Part shown: one piece after another, positions 50,274 through 60,108 of the stretch
Numbering within the stretch: the first letter of the stretch is position 1
Layout: every line of letters begins with the position of its first letter
Assembly: GCA_910579525.1 (NCBI GenBank)
Contig: CAJTUK010000004.1
Location: 124,001-188,000 of the forward strand
DNA from: an uncultured Christensenella sp.
GTDB taxonomy: Bacteria; Bacillota; Clostridia; Christensenellales; Borkfalkiaceae
Direction of reading: 5' to 3'
Length of the DNA: 64,000 nt
Program-made: the position numbers and the translations under genes
Notes under the pieces: model-generated
The model's input: only the letters and a program-made list of their open reading frames with translations
Database searches by the model: none
What the model was told of the DNA's origin: nothing

Positions 50274-52445
50274 TTAATTTGCTTTTTTCCTTGCCTGCTT
50301 TATAGAAAGTCCTATTCTTTGCTTTTTCTTATCAAGCGAAATAACTACGGCTTCAACCTGCTGACCTACTTTTAATACTTCGGAAGGATGCTTTATATAT
50401 CTGTCCGTAATTTCAGAAATGTGAACCAGTCCGTCCTGATGTACACCGATATCTACAAAAGCGCCGAAATCTATAACGTTTCTTACAGTGCCTTCGACTA
50501 TCATACCTTCGGCAAGGTCGTTAATACTCATTAAATCCTTGCGCAACTGCCTTTTGGGAAGACTGTCACGGATATCTCTGCCCGGCTTCATCAATTCCGC
50601 AACGATATCTTTCATTGTAGCAATATCAAGTTCACAGTACTCCGCAACCTTTACCTCTCCGTAAGATTTAACTTTTTCGGCAAGTTCTCCAAGTTTAAAA
50701 TCTCTTACATCTTTATCAGTGTAACCGAAAAGTTCTAAAAGTTTTTCTGCCTTTTTATATGATTCGGGATGAACCGCCGTATTATCCAAAATATTTTTAC
50801 CATTCGGAATTCTCAAAAAGCCCGCACATTGCTCATACGCTTTAGCCCCGAGTTTTGAAACCTTTAAAAGCTGCGAACGAGAACTGAATTTCCCGTTTTC
50901 CGTACGATAAGCAACTATATTTTTTGCAATGCCGGAATTGAGCCCCGCCACATACTTTAAAAGCGAAACGCTTGCGGTATTCAGATCCACGCCAACGTTG
51001 TTAACACAGTCCTCCAACACTCCGCCGAGCACGCTGTCAAGGCGTTTTTTGTCCATATCGTGCTGATATTGCCCGACGCCTATTGATTTAGGGTCTATCT
51101 TTATTAATTCGGCAAGCGGATCCTGCAATCTTCTTGCAATAGAAATCGCCGAACGCCTCGTCAAATCAAGATCCGGAAATTCTTCCACTGCAAGAGGGCT
51201 TGCCGAGTAAACACTGGCGCCCGCCTCGTTTACAACGGCGTAACTCACGCTTCCGTCCAGTTCTTTTAAAAGCTCGGCAACAAAAATTTCGGTCTCTTTA
51301 CTGGCCGTACCGTTACCTATTGATATAATATCTACTTTATGCTTTGCAATAAGCGACTTAATTGTATCTTTTGCCGCTTCAATCTGTGCGGGTTTATGAA
51401 CTTCGGGTATAGGATAAACCACTCCCGTATCCAAAACGCTGCCCGTTTCATCTACTACCGCAAGTTTGCATCCGGTACGATAAGCAGGGTCAAGACCTAA
51501 CGTTACCTTCCCTTTTACAGGCGGTTGCAAAAGCAAGGGGCGCAAATTTACTTCAAACATTTTAATAGCCTGTTCGCTCGCTCTGTCCGTGAGAATGGCG
51601 CGAACTTCACGCTCGACCGAAGGCTGGATAAGTCTATCGTAACCGTCGTCCGCCGCTTCTTCTATAAGTTTAGCACAATCGGCGTTACCGTTGGATTTCA
51701 CGTATTTCGACGCGCAAATACGTTTTGCTATATCGGGATTAAAATAAATTTTAGCTTTGAGACACTCTTCTTTTTCGCCTCGATTAATTGCAAGAATACG
51801 GTGATTTTTAATTTCGGGAATGATTTCAGCATAGTCTGCGTACATTGCATATGTTCCACGCTCGTCGTCCTGAACTAATTTAACCTGCATTTCTCCGTGA
51901 TTTTCAAGAAGCGAGCGCAGTTTTTTACGGAGCTCGGCGTTATCGGAAATTATTTCGGCTATTATATCTTTAGCTCCGTTTATTGCATCGCAAACGTTTG
52001 CAACGCCTTTTTCTTCGTCTATGTATTTTTCGGCTTCCTTATTGGGGTCGCCTTCCTGAGCAAGAATAAATTCAGCCAAAGTTTGCAACCCCTTTTCGAT
52101 TGCAACCGAAGCGCGAGTCTTTTTCTTTTGCTTAAAGGGGCGATAAATATCTTCAACTTCCGTCATAGTCTGCGCCCCGTCTATCGCCAGCTGAATTTCT
52201 TCCGTCATTTTATTTTGTTCGGTTATCGCGGAAGCCACTTCCTGCTTGCGCTTTTCGAGATTTTTCAGGTACTCGTATCTGTCGTTGAGTTCTCTCAAGA
52301 CCTGATCGTTTATCGCACCCGTCATTTCCTTTCTGTAACGCGCAATAAACGGAATGGTATTGCCTTCGTCGAGCAATTTCAAAATATTGTCAACGTGGTC
52401 GGGGCGAAGTTTGAATTCCTCTGTCAACTGTTGTGAAATAACCAT
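50274..52445 (-). CDS. Tex-family S1 RNA-binding protein
   Basis: 723 residues with the complete Tex plan: N-terminal helical/HTH part (IPFIARYRKEMTGAINDQVL), YqgF-like RNase H fold (about 315-440, TLGLDPAYRTGCKLAVVDETG), two HhH motifs (about 490-560, SGIAKNIVAYRTENGKFSSR) and a C-terminal S1 domain (GTVRNVIDFGAFVDIGVHQD). Tex is a conserved RNA/DNA-binding factor affecting transcription, with unclear mechanism. The start overlaps the stop of the alkD-like gene (TAATG). Last of a coupled five-gene series. Confidence 0.95.
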   Translation of the reverse strand: MVISQQLTEEFKLRPDHVDNILKLLDEGNTIPFIARYRKEMTGAINDQVLRELNDRYEYLKNLEKRKQEVASAITEQNKMTEEIQLAIDGAQTMTEVEDIYRPFKQKKKTRASVAIEKGLQTLAEFILAQEGDPNKEAEKYIDEEKGVANVCDAINGAKDIIAEIISDNAELRKKLRSLLENHGEMQVKLVQDDERGTYAMYADYAEIIPEIKNHRILAINRGEKEECLKAKIYFNPDIAKRICASKYVKSNGNADCAKLIEEAADDGYDRLIQPSVEREVRAILTDRASEQAIKMFEVNLRPLLLQPPVKGKVTLGLDPAYRTGCKLAVVDETGSVLDTGVVYPIPEVHKPAQIEAAKDTIKSLIAKHKVDIISIGNGTASKETEIFVAELLKELDGSVSYAVVNEAGASVYSASPLAVEEFPDLDLTRRSAISIARRLQDPLAELIKIDPKSIGVGQYQHDMDKKRLDSVLGGVLEDCVNNVGVDLNTASVSLLKYVAGLNSGIAKNIVAYRTENGKFSSRSQLLKVSKLGAKAYEQCAGFLRIPNGKNILDNTAVHPESYKKAEKLLELFGYTDKDVRDFKLGELAEKVKSYGEVKVAEYCELDIATMKDIVAELMKPGRDIRDSLPKRQLRKDLMSINDLAEGMIVEGTVRNVIDFGAFVDIGVHQDGLVHISEITDRYIKHPSEVLKVGQQVEAVVISLDKKKQRIGLSIKQARKKAN

Positions 52446-53116
52446 TATCTTTTCATACCTTTTAAAATGTTTTTTTGTTCTGCGGTCAGCCTATAACTTT
52501 CAACCGCTTTTTGTATTGCTTTATTATGAGTTTTTATGTCCAGCGTTTCTTTTGACAAAAAGTTTTTCGCCGTGTCGTAAAATTTAACAAGCGTTTCCGC
52601 AACCAACCAAGCAGAAGCCATATGAACGTAATACCGCCGATTGTTCGCCGAGCTTACTTTTTCGAATATCAAACTTAAATAGTTTTCTTCAACATAAAAA
52701 TGTAAAAGCGTAGTCAACGCAAAACGTTGGTAGAATTCGCCGCCATGGCTTAAATATTTTTCTATGTAAGATAAAAAATCCTGTTTATGTCCGACTATAC
52801 ATTTCGGAGCAAAGCAATCGCACGTCGCCCAGTTATCCAAAAGAACAACGCAACGGTCGACGTACCTGATAAACTCTTCGTATCTTAAAAGCGAAACTGC
52901 CGTAACCTTGATAAAAGTGACCTCGTAGTACTCGTCCGGAAACCCCATCAATTCGTCTATTAAATTTACATACTTTTTTGCAATTTTACGCAATGCCGGA
53001 ATGCGAACGCCCAATACGTTTAGACTTTCGTTTTTTAAAAGTTTTTTATGAAAGGAACAATATTCCTCTTCCGCAAGTAAGTTAAGTTCGTCCAAAAGCT
53101 CTTGATAATGCGTCAT
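52445..53116 (-). CDS. DNA alkylation repair protein, AlkD-like HEAT-repeat family
   Basis: 223 residues of all-helical HEAT-like repeats. LLDNWATCDCFAPK (with the conserved Trp-Asp region that contacts the lesion), FYQRFALTTLLHFY, RRYYVHMASAWLVAETLVKF and IQKAVESYRLT match the family in bacteria. AlkD removes bulky N3/N7-alkylated purines by base excision. It starts within the last 35 bases of the deoxyinosine glycosylase gene and its stop overlaps tex, so repair functions are coupled. Confidence 0.9.
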   Translation of the reverse strand: MTHYQELLDELNLLAEEEYCSFHKKLLKNESLNVLGVRIPALRKIAKKYVNLIDELMGFPDEYYEVTFIKVTAVSLLRYEEFIRYVDRCVVLLDNWATCDCFAPKCIVGHKQDFLSYIEKYLSHGGEFYQRFALTTLLHFYVEENYLSLIFEKVSSANNRRYYVHMASAWLVAETLVKFYDTAKNFLSKETLDIKTHNKAIQKAVESYRLTAEQKNILKGMKR

Positions 53117-53570
53117 ACCATTCTTCCGTTTTAAAATGTGTGTTCGCTGGACTTGTTGATGAAAGCTTTATATAAGGAGTATTAATTCCTCCGTAATGCT
53201 TAACGAAAATCTCGTACGCTTTACCACCGTTAACTATTATATAGCCTGTTTCCGAATTTTGCAAGACCTTTTTTAAATCGGCTACTTTAAAATTTTTAAT
53301 AGTATCGTCCTTTGACCCATCTATTTCGCATTCGGTTACAATATCCCATATGGCTATATTACGCCTCAACAGAAAATCGATTTTATCCTGTGTGGATTCT
53401 GGCACTGCTTCTCCAAAATAAGAACACAGTGTTTCCCAAAAACGGTTACGTTTGTTTCCGTAATAAAAATCGACTTGTCTTGATTTGACCGAAGGGAAAC
53501 TGCCCAAAATCAAAACTTTACTGTTTTTATCGTAAACCGGCTCAAAACCGTGTTTTATAATACAGTTCAC
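53082..53570 (-). CDS. DNA-deoxyinosine (hypoxanthine) glycosylase, uracil-glycosylase superfamily family 6
   Basis: 162 residues of the UDG fold. SKVLILGSFPSVKSR (motif I region), FYYGNKRNRFWETL, NIAIWDIVTECEIDGSKDDTI and the closing LSSTSPANTHF match the hypoxanthine-DNA glycosylase family, which removes deaminated adenine from DNA. It starts ATGA overlapping the M16 peptidase stop, and its 3' end overlaps the alkD-like start by 35 bases. Confidence 0.88.
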   Translation of the reverse strand: MNCIIKHGFEPVYDKNSKVLILGSFPSVKSRQVDFYYGNKRNRFWETLCSYFGEAVPESTQDKIDFLLRRNIAIWDIVTECEIDGSKDDTIKNFKVADLKKVLQNSETGYIIVNGGKAYEIFVKHYGGINTPYIKLSSTSPANTHFKTEEWYDALSRAFGRT

Positions 53571-54799
53571 AACGCTTTGCTTACCGCACCGACAAGTGCC
53601 GACGCTTTGAATTTTTCATCAAAATTAAAATCTATGGCTTCGCATACGTCGTCGAGAGTAACCGAGTTGATCTTATTAACGCGTTCTTCGAAATTATAAA
53701 TTTTCCCGTTGTACAGCATTTCTTTACCAAACAGCAACATCTGCGAACTCGTGCTTTCCTGCGAAAAAATCGATGAAGAAACCAACTGCTCTTTGCCGCG
53801 TAAAAATTCTTCTTCGGTAACTTTATTTTTCTTCATTTCCGAAATACAACCCATAATTGCGTCAACAGATTTGCGATATTTTTCCGCATTTACACCTGCA
53901 TAGATAGAAAGCGCGCCGGCTTCCGCATATGACGAAACGTATGAATAGACGGTATAAGCCAAACCCAAATCTTCTCTAACCGTTTGAAACAGCCTTGAAG
54001 AAACTCCGCCGCCGAATATAGTGTTCATTACCTGTGTTGCGTCATAGAGTTTGTGATATCTTTTAACCGAAGGGAACGCAATCCCTACGTGAATCTGCTC
54101 TATCTTTTTCTTTTTTACTACGGACTTACCTTTTAAATCAACAACTATTTCACCTCGTCCGCAACATTTTTTTTGCATAGAAGAAAAGTATTTTTCCACA
54201 AGCTGTTCTGCAAGGGCGGGCTCGATATTTCCGGCCATAGAAATTACGATATTATCAGGAATATAATGCTTGTCCATATACTCGTCCACGTCGAGCTTTG
54301 AAAAGTTCATTACATTTTTTGCTGGACCGAGAATATTTCTTCCGTATCCGTTCGGTCCGTAAAACGCTCCCGCAAGCAAATCGAGGCACAAATCGTCGGG
54401 AGTATCTTCGTTCATATTTATTTCTTCAACTATTACGCCTTTTTCCTTTTTCATTTCGTCTTCGGGGAAAGTACTGTTCAGAAACAAATCCGCAAGAATA
54501 TCGAACGCTTCGGCGGCATGCCCAGTAGTCGACTTTGCATAGTAGCACGTCATATCTTTGCCGGTGAAAGCGTTCATTTGTGCGCCGATTCTGTCCATTT
54601 CATCCGAAATCATGTAAGACGTACGTTTTTTCGTGCCTTTGAACATCATGTGCTCTATAAAATGCGAAATTCCATCCTCTTTGTCGTTTTCCACACACGC
54701 GCCGGTATGCACGAGTATGCCCATAGTTACAGACATGAGCGACGACATTTTGTTGACGATAAGTCTTATTCCGTTGTCAAATTGTTTGTAGTGAACCAT
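53567..54799 (-). CDS. M16-family zinc peptidase (processing-peptidase-like, MlpA/YmxG)
   Basis: 410 residues. Inverted zinc motif HFIEHMMFKGT (HxxEH) with the downstream Glu in VIVEEINMNEDTPDD; IGAQMNAFTGKDMTCYY and the C-domain FGGGVSSRLFQTVREDLGLAYTVYSY are typical. Next to a YlxY-like deacetylase gene it reproduces the ylxY-mlpA pair of Bacillus. It starts overlapping that gene's stop (TAATG). Confidence 0.94.
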   Translation of the reverse strand: MVHYKQFDNGIRLIVNKMSSLMSVTMGILVHTGACVENDKEDGISHFIEHMMFKGTKKRTSYMISDEMDRIGAQMNAFTGKDMTCYYAKSTTGHAAEAFDILADLFLNSTFPEDEMKKEKGVIVEEINMNEDTPDDLCLDLLAGAFYGPNGYGRNILGPAKNVMNFSKLDVDEYMDKHYIPDNIVISMAGNIEPALAEQLVEKYFSSMQKKCCGRGEIVVDLKGKSVVKKKKIEQIHVGIAFPSVKRYHKLYDATQVMNTIFGGGVSSRLFQTVREDLGLAYTVYSYVSSYAEAGALSIYAGVNAEKYRKSVDAIMGCISEMKKNKVTEEEFLRGKEQLVSSSIFSQESTSSQMLLFGKEMLYNGKIYNFEERVNKINSVTLDDVCEAIDFNFDEKFKASALVGAVSKAL

Positions 54800-55503
54800 T
54801 ATTCTCCTAATAGGTCGGTAACCGTAGCGGCTTTCAGACCGTTTTCTCTTATGTATTTTAAAATTTCCGGTAAAGCCTGCACCGTCCAGTCTTTGGGATG
54901 CATCAATACGAATTCACCGGCCTTAAGATTTTTAGTTGCACGCGACACAACGGTGTTAACGTCTTTATCCCGCCAGTCTATGGTGTCGCGCGACCACATT
55001 ATAACCTTCATGCCCAAAAAATCGCACGCAGACAGTGTATTTTCTCCGAACGCACCCGACGGCGGCGCAAATAACCCTATTTCTTCGCCGCAAATCATTT
55101 CCAACAGCTTTTTACTGGGACGAATCTCTTCGAGATTTGCGTCGTAAGACATTTTAGAATGGTCTTTATGGAAATATCCGTGACTGCCTAAAGCGTGCCC
55201 GCGTTTAAAAATTTCACGGACGCAATCCACGTTGTCGTCAGCCCAGCTTCCTCCGATAAAAAACGTTGCTTTAGCTTCGTATTCATCCAAGATATCCAAA
55301 AATTTATAAACGTTATCCGTAGCTTCGTAAACGTTAAAAGTCAATCCTACAGCTCCGCTGTCTTCGGCGCCACCATAAAAAAGGTTATCGCTTTCATATA
55401 AAACAGCTTTGGTGCTTCCGCCGAAAAATCCGACGAGAGAGACGGCTGTAATTACCAGTACGAGCGCTATATTAGTTAAAACAGTAAATAATTTACCTTT
55501 CAA
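54799..55503 (-). CDS. Polysaccharide deacetylase-like protein (YlxY-like) with altered catalytic motif
   Basis: 234 residues: N-terminal transmembrane signal/anchor (about 8-28, LTNIALVLVITAVSLVGFFGG) and a NodB-fold extracellular domain (about 50-234). The metal His pair is kept in LGSHGYFHKDHSKM and the product-side motif in FAPPSGAFGEN, but motif 1, normally TFDD, reads T-F-N-V, losing the catalytic base and a metal ligand. Deacetylase activity is therefore doubtful. The start is TTG after AGGGG. First gene of the coupled group ylxY-M16-glycosylase-alkD-tex. Confidence 0.88.
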   Translation of the reverse strand: MKGKLFTVLTNIALVLVITAVSLVGFFGGSTKAVLYESDNLFYGGAEDSGAVGLTFNVYEATDNVYKFLDILDEYEAKATFFIGGSWADDNVDCVREIFKRGHALGSHGYFHKDHSKMSYDANLEEIRPSKKLLEMICGEEIGLFAPPSGAFGENTLSACDFLGMKVIMWSRDTIDWRDKDVNTVVSRATKNLKAGEFVLMHPKDWTVQALPEILKYIRENGLKAATVTDLLGE

Positions 55504-55530
55504 TTAGTTTACCCCTAAAACAAAATACTA

Positions 55531-55559
55531 TTTATATAATATTACGTTTAAGTGCTCAA
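55531..55559 (-). promoter_or_regulatory. Promoter of the YlxY-like operon
   Basis: On the minus strand TTGAGC, 17-bp spacer, TATAAA, between mutS2 and the deacetylase-like gene. Confidence 0.5.
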
Positions 55560-55564
55560 CTTTC

Positions 55565-57925
55565 CTATCTTAACTTAATAAACGTTACGCCTGTTTCTCC
55601 TTCACCGTATTTGCCAAGGCGGAAACTTTCTACGTTTTTATGCCTTTTCAGTCTTTCATGTATTGCTTGACGGAGTTTTCCAGTACCGATTCCATGTATA
55701 ACCTTTATTTCTTCGAGATTGTCCGTAACCGCCTTGTCAATAAAATTTTCCACCTCATAAACGGCTTCAGGCACGGTCAATCCTAAAACGTTAATTTCCA
55801 TAACCGGCGCTGACCGCGGAATAGATTTTAACACCTTTATTTTTTTATCTGCCTGTTTGTTAACGCCGATAATCAATAAATCTTTTGTTTTTAAGTGCAT
55901 TTTAAGCGTTCCGGTATTTACTTCGGCTTCGTCTTTTTTCGGATTATAAGACATAACGGTTCCGTCGCAATCCATTGGTTTAATATACACTTTCATTCCC
56001 GCTTTTATATTTTGCGAAGTCGCAGGAACATAATCAACCGTTTTTTTAATTTCGCCTTCTTCCTCAAAGGCGGCGGCATTCATTTTATTTTTCAACGTGC
56101 GCGCGGCTATCAGATCGCTCTCTTTTAATTCTTCCTTTTTAAAAATCTCTTCTATCGCGGACAAAAGTTCTTCAGCCTGTTCGGTTCTGTCCGCAATTAT
56201 TCTTCTACTTTCGGTGCGGGCGGAGCGATTAATTTTTTCTCGCTCTCTGTTCAGGTCGTCTATATGTGCGTTTGCTTTTGCAACCTTTTCACGCCATTCC
56301 AACTGTAACGCCGCAATCTCTGCAAGTTTTTTCTCCGCCTCCACGCGGCTCTCTTCGGCTTTCCGAACTACATTTTCAAAGCTCCTTGCGCCTTCTGACA
56401 AATAACTTTCTGCATTAGCTAAAATTTCCTCGTCCATACCCAGCCTGCGGGCTATGGCAAGCGCGTTACTCGCTCCGGGCAAACCTATCTTTATACTGTA
56501 AAGCGGCTTTAAGGTATCGGAATCAAATTCCATACTTGCATTTTCGATTCCGTTTAAGGAGTAGGCAAACTCTTTGAGTGGTGTAAAGTGTGTAGTCACT
56601 ATTCCCTTACCGCCGCGAGATATCAGACGTTCGACAACCGCTTTAGCTATAGCCTGACCTTCGTCGGGATTTGTGCCTCCGCCAAGTTCGTCTATTAACA
56701 CCAGGCTGTTATTATCGGTCTCATTACAGATTTTGATTATGTTTGTAAGATGAGAGGAAAACGTTGACAAACTTTCCTCTATACTCTGACTGTCGCCTAC
56801 GTCACAGAAAATATTATCAAATACGGCAACCGTACTGCCTTCGGAAGCGGGAATAAAAAAACCGCAAGCCGCCATAAGGCAAAACAGTCCTGTCATTTTT
56901 AATGTTACAGTTTTTCCGCCCGTATTTGCGCCGCTCAAAAGTAAAAAGCTGTAATCTCCTCCCAATGTCACCGAAACGGGAACACACTTTCTTTTATCGA
57001 TTAAAGGATGCCTTCCCTTGATAATTTCTATAAATCCGCGACCGTTCACTTTGGGAAGTGTGCATTTATTTGCGTAAGAGTATTCGGCTACGGCATAGAG
57101 CGCGTCGAGTTCATATAAAATTTCTATATCTTTTACAAGTTGTTCAGCCATAGCGCCAAGGCGATTTGAAAGATTTTTCAATATAGCTTCAACTTCTTCC
57201 CTCTCGTCAACAGTGAGCGCTATCAGCTCGTTATTAAGTTCCAAAATGTATTCGGGTTCAATAAAAAATGTTGCTCCCGTTTTAGACCGATCGTGAACAA
57301 ACCCTTTAACGTGGCCTTTATGCTCCGCCTTTACAGGAATAACATACCTGTCGTTTCTAATCGTTACAATCGAGTCCTGCAAATACGTTACGTCCTTTCC
57401 GGAAGTGTATTCGGAGAGTTTTTCTCTTATACGTGTATTAAGATTTTTAATTTTCGAACGAATGGAATATAGTTTATCGCTTGCATAATCGCTTACCGCG
57501 TCAACGGATATAATCTTTTCCGTAATTTCGTCTTCTAAAATTTTATTAAAATAAACATTATTCGTCAAAGACCGCACGAGAGTTATATCGCTTTCGTCGG
57601 TTTTAACTACAGAAGTATAAGCAAGCCTTGCCGCACGTAACAGCGCCGCCGCGTTCAACAAATCGCCGCAAGAAAGTATTGAGCCTTTTTTTACTCTTTC
57701 AAGCTCGTCACTTAAATCGCAAAAATACTCTATTTTGCCTATTCCGTAAACATAAAGCAGTTTGTCGCACTCTTCAGTCAGCGTAAGCCTCCGTCTGACT
57801 TCCTGCAAGTCGCTTGACGGTAACCGTGAACGAACTAACGACTTACCGCCCTCGGTAGACGCATATTCAGCCGCAGTAGACAAAATTTTATTGAGTTCTA
57901 ATTTTTCAATACTGTTTAAATCCAT
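55565..57925 (-). CDS. mutS2: Endonuclease MutS2
   Basis: 786 residues. Has MutS core and ATPase (Walker A SGANTGGKT, Walker B LVLIDELGGGTNPDEG, STFSSHLTN) but no mismatch-recognition N-domain; a coiled coil (about 510-600) and a C-terminal Smr nuclease domain (EIKVIHGIGTGKLRQAIHERL, HGxG motif) follow. MutS2 limits recombination and, in Bacillus, splits collided ribosomes. KOW-like segment around residue 640. One base separates it from the U32 gene. Confidence 0.96.
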   Translation of the reverse strand: MDLNSIEKLELNKILSTAAEYASTEGGKSLVRSRLPSSDLQEVRRRLTLTEECDKLLYVYGIGKIEYFCDLSDELERVKKGSILSCGDLLNAAALLRAARLAYTSVVKTDESDITLVRSLTNNVYFNKILEDEITEKIISVDAVSDYASDKLYSIRSKIKNLNTRIREKLSEYTSGKDVTYLQDSIVTIRNDRYVIPVKAEHKGHVKGFVHDRSKTGATFFIEPEYILELNNELIALTVDEREEVEAILKNLSNRLGAMAEQLVKDIEILYELDALYAVAEYSYANKCTLPKVNGRGFIEIIKGRHPLIDKRKCVPVSVTLGGDYSFLLLSGANTGGKTVTLKMTGLFCLMAACGFFIPASEGSTVAVFDNIFCDVGDSQSIEESLSTFSSHLTNIIKICNETDNNSLVLIDELGGGTNPDEGQAIAKAVVERLISRGGKGIVTTHFTPLKEFAYSLNGIENASMEFDSDTLKPLYSIKIGLPGASNALAIARRLGMDEEILANAESYLSEGARSFENVVRKAEESRVEAEKKLAEIAALQLEWREKVAKANAHIDDLNREREKINRSARTESRRIIADRTEQAEELLSAIEEIFKKEELKESDLIAARTLKNKMNAAAFEEEGEIKKTVDYVPATSQNIKAGMKVYIKPMDCDGTVMSYNPKKDEAEVNTGTLKMHLKTKDLLIIGVNKQADKKIKVLKSIPRSAPVMEINVLGLTVPEAVYEVENFIDKAVTDNLEEIKVIHGIGTGKLRQAIHERLKRHKNVESFRLGKYGEGETGVTFIKLR

Positions 57926-57926
57926 A

Positions 57927-60104
57927 TTAATTAATCGGATCCACGGAATGTCCGCGGGTTACTTCTTTAAAGCAGTTTCGCAATCTTTCTTCGTTTTCAA
58001 ACAACTCCGACGTCAATTTCGATTCGCATCGCAACGTAAAGTCTACAAGTTTACCGCAATCTGACGACTTTGAAACAAGCGACGCGCAATTATACAATTC
58101 AAAACGACATTCTCCTGTCGTGTAACGCCGTAGAGGAAATTTCCTGCCTTTTTCATCTGTCAAAGTGTAAATTTCGCGCATATCGCAATTTTTACATTTT
58201 TTCTCAAACGGGCAATAGATCAAATCCATAACTTTAACGTCTCCGGCGATAAAATAAAATACTTTATCCGCCGCAAGTTCGTTTGCTTCCTTAACGGTCA
58301 ACTCTTTCGAAAGACAAACATATTTAGCTAAGCAGCCCTTAACCGCAAGACGATTGGAAATATTTAAGCCTGTCCCGACAAAAAGAGACTTATTGAGTTC
58401 CGCCGCAAGTTCGAACCCGTAAATTCCGTCACTGTAAATACCGTCAAAGTATAACGCAACAGTCTTAACCGAATTTGCTTCTTCACCTGTCAAATAAGGC
58501 GGCACATACAAAAATTTTTCGCCGTTAAAACCTGTTAAAAACTTCACGGGGTCGTCTTTATAACTTTTCAGCTTTAAAATACCTATATCGGCGCTAACTT
58601 CTCTTAAATCGGTGGCAATCACCGCAGTTTTAGCCGACTTTTCAGTCGCAAAACGAGGCTCGTTGTATACAATTTCATACTTTTTATTATTATTTTTCGA
58701 AAGATAATCGTAGTAGGACCCGAAAACTTCACGGCGCAAAGCGTTCAACTCCGACAATGACATAAAGACATTATCACACTTAATTTCAGAAAATGATACG
58801 TCAAAAGGAAATTTATCGGTCTTTTTAAAGCAATTCCGTATATCCGTGTCGGTAATCGGTCTGCTTTTTGCGGAGGGAAGTTCGACTCTGCCGCAAAATT
58901 TTATACCGTTTAAACAAATTTCAGCAGGCTCTCCCACCTTTAAATTTACCGATATATTTACTGAAATCTTTTTTATGACAGACGACAGGCGTTCGTTAAG
59001 CGCCGAGTCCGTAGTTATAAAAACTTTATCGCCGCTTTTAAGCCTCGTTTTTGACGATAAAACGAACCCACCCTTAACATTCTCTAAAAATACGGCGCCA
59101 CCGACTTCCTTTCCGTTTCGTAGAATTTTAAAGGCGTCTCCTGCGCCGAATTTTAAAGTGGCTCGGCAAACGTATTTACCGTTTATAACTTGTAGCTGTC
59201 CTGCATATTCGCCTATATGCCCCTGTACTGCGGAAGATATAAAAGATTTATCCTGACCGAAAGCTAATCCTTTAGTATAATTTCCACGGTTAAAAGAACG
59301 CTTCAAATCGCTTAAATCCGTTGAGTTTATACACCCGCTTAAAATGTTTTTATAGTACTTTACCGCTGAAAAAACGTATTCGGCGCGGCGCATGCGTCCC
59401 TCTATCTTTAATGAGTATACTCCGGCTTCAAGCAAGCGCGTAACGTCTTCACCGATACACAAATCAGAAAGTGAAAGCCTGTAAGCGCTTTCTTCAAAGC
59501 CCTCACGGTCAATAGAATATTTTTTTCTGCAAGGCTGCTTACATTTACCACGGTTACCGCTGTTACCGCCGGCAAATGATGAAAGATAGCATTGTCCGGA
59601 AAAGCACGTGCAAAGAGCGCCCTGAACAAAAATTTCGGTTTCAATTATTTTTGCAATCTCTTTTATATCTTCTAATTTTGTTTCTCTCGCCAAAATTACA
59701 CGGGAAAAACCTTGCCGTTTTGCAAATTTTGCACCGTAAACATTGCAAACGCCTGCCTGCGTAGACAAATGCAAGACAATTTCGGGACAATTCTTTTTAA
59801 TAAACGCGCCAATAAACGGGTCGCTTAATATCAGAGCGTCCGCGCCGACGTTCCACGCCCGTATAGCAGAACCGATGAAATCTTCAAGCTCGCAATCTTT
59901 TACGAGCGTATTCATTGCAACATAAACTTTTACGTCAAAAGCATGGGCATATTTGATTATGCTTTCCAAACTGTCCCAATCAAAATTTTCCGCCGAACTT
60001 CTTGCCGAAAACTGTTTTAATCCTAAATAAACGGCATCGGCACCAGCGTTTATTGCCGCAAATGCGCTTTTTTCATCTCCTGCAGGAGCTAATATTTCAC
60101 ACAT
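57927..60104 (-). CDS. U32 peptidase-family protein, RlhA-like (rRNA hydroxylation)
   Basis: 725 residues. U32 core begins EILAPAGDEKSAFAAINAGADAVYLG; the signature CFSGQCYLSSFAGGNSGNRG then KCKQPCRKKY gives clustered cysteines that could hold Fe-S. C-terminal extension (DUF3656-like, residues ~380-720) with CPFEKKCKNCDMREIY and TTGECRFELYNC adds another Cys set. Members RlhA and TrhP hydroxylate rRNA or tRNA; the length and the extra domain favour RlhA (23S C2501). True proteolysis is unlikely. ATG at 60104; no good binding site, probably coupled to the HAD gene 4 bp upstream. Confidence 0.88.
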   Translation of the reverse strand: MCEILAPAGDEKSAFAAINAGADAVYLGLKQFSARSSAENFDWDSLESIIKYAHAFDVKVYVAMNTLVKDCELEDFIGSAIRAWNVGADALILSDPFIGAFIKKNCPEIVLHLSTQAGVCNVYGAKFAKRQGFSRVILARETKLEDIKEIAKIIETEIFVQGALCTCFSGQCYLSSFAGGNSGNRGKCKQPCRKKYSIDREGFEESAYRLSLSDLCIGEDVTRLLEAGVYSLKIEGRMRRAEYVFSAVKYYKNILSGCINSTDLSDLKRSFNRGNYTKGLAFGQDKSFISSAVQGHIGEYAGQLQVINGKYVCRATLKFGAGDAFKILRNGKEVGGAVFLENVKGGFVLSSKTRLKSGDKVFITTDSALNERLSSVIKKISVNISVNLKVGEPAEICLNGIKFCGRVELPSAKSRPITDTDIRNCFKKTDKFPFDVSFSEIKCDNVFMSLSELNALRREVFGSYYDYLSKNNNKKYEIVYNEPRFATEKSAKTAVIATDLREVSADIGILKLKSYKDDPVKFLTGFNGEKFLYVPPYLTGEEANSVKTVALYFDGIYSDGIYGFELAAELNKSLFVGTGLNISNRLAVKGCLAKYVCLSKELTVKEANELAADKVFYFIAGDVKVMDLIYCPFEKKCKNCDMREIYTLTDEKGRKFPLRRYTTGECRFELYNCASLVSKSSDCGKLVDFTLRCESKLTSELFENEERLRNCFKEVTRGHSVDPIN

Positions 60105-60108
60105 AATA

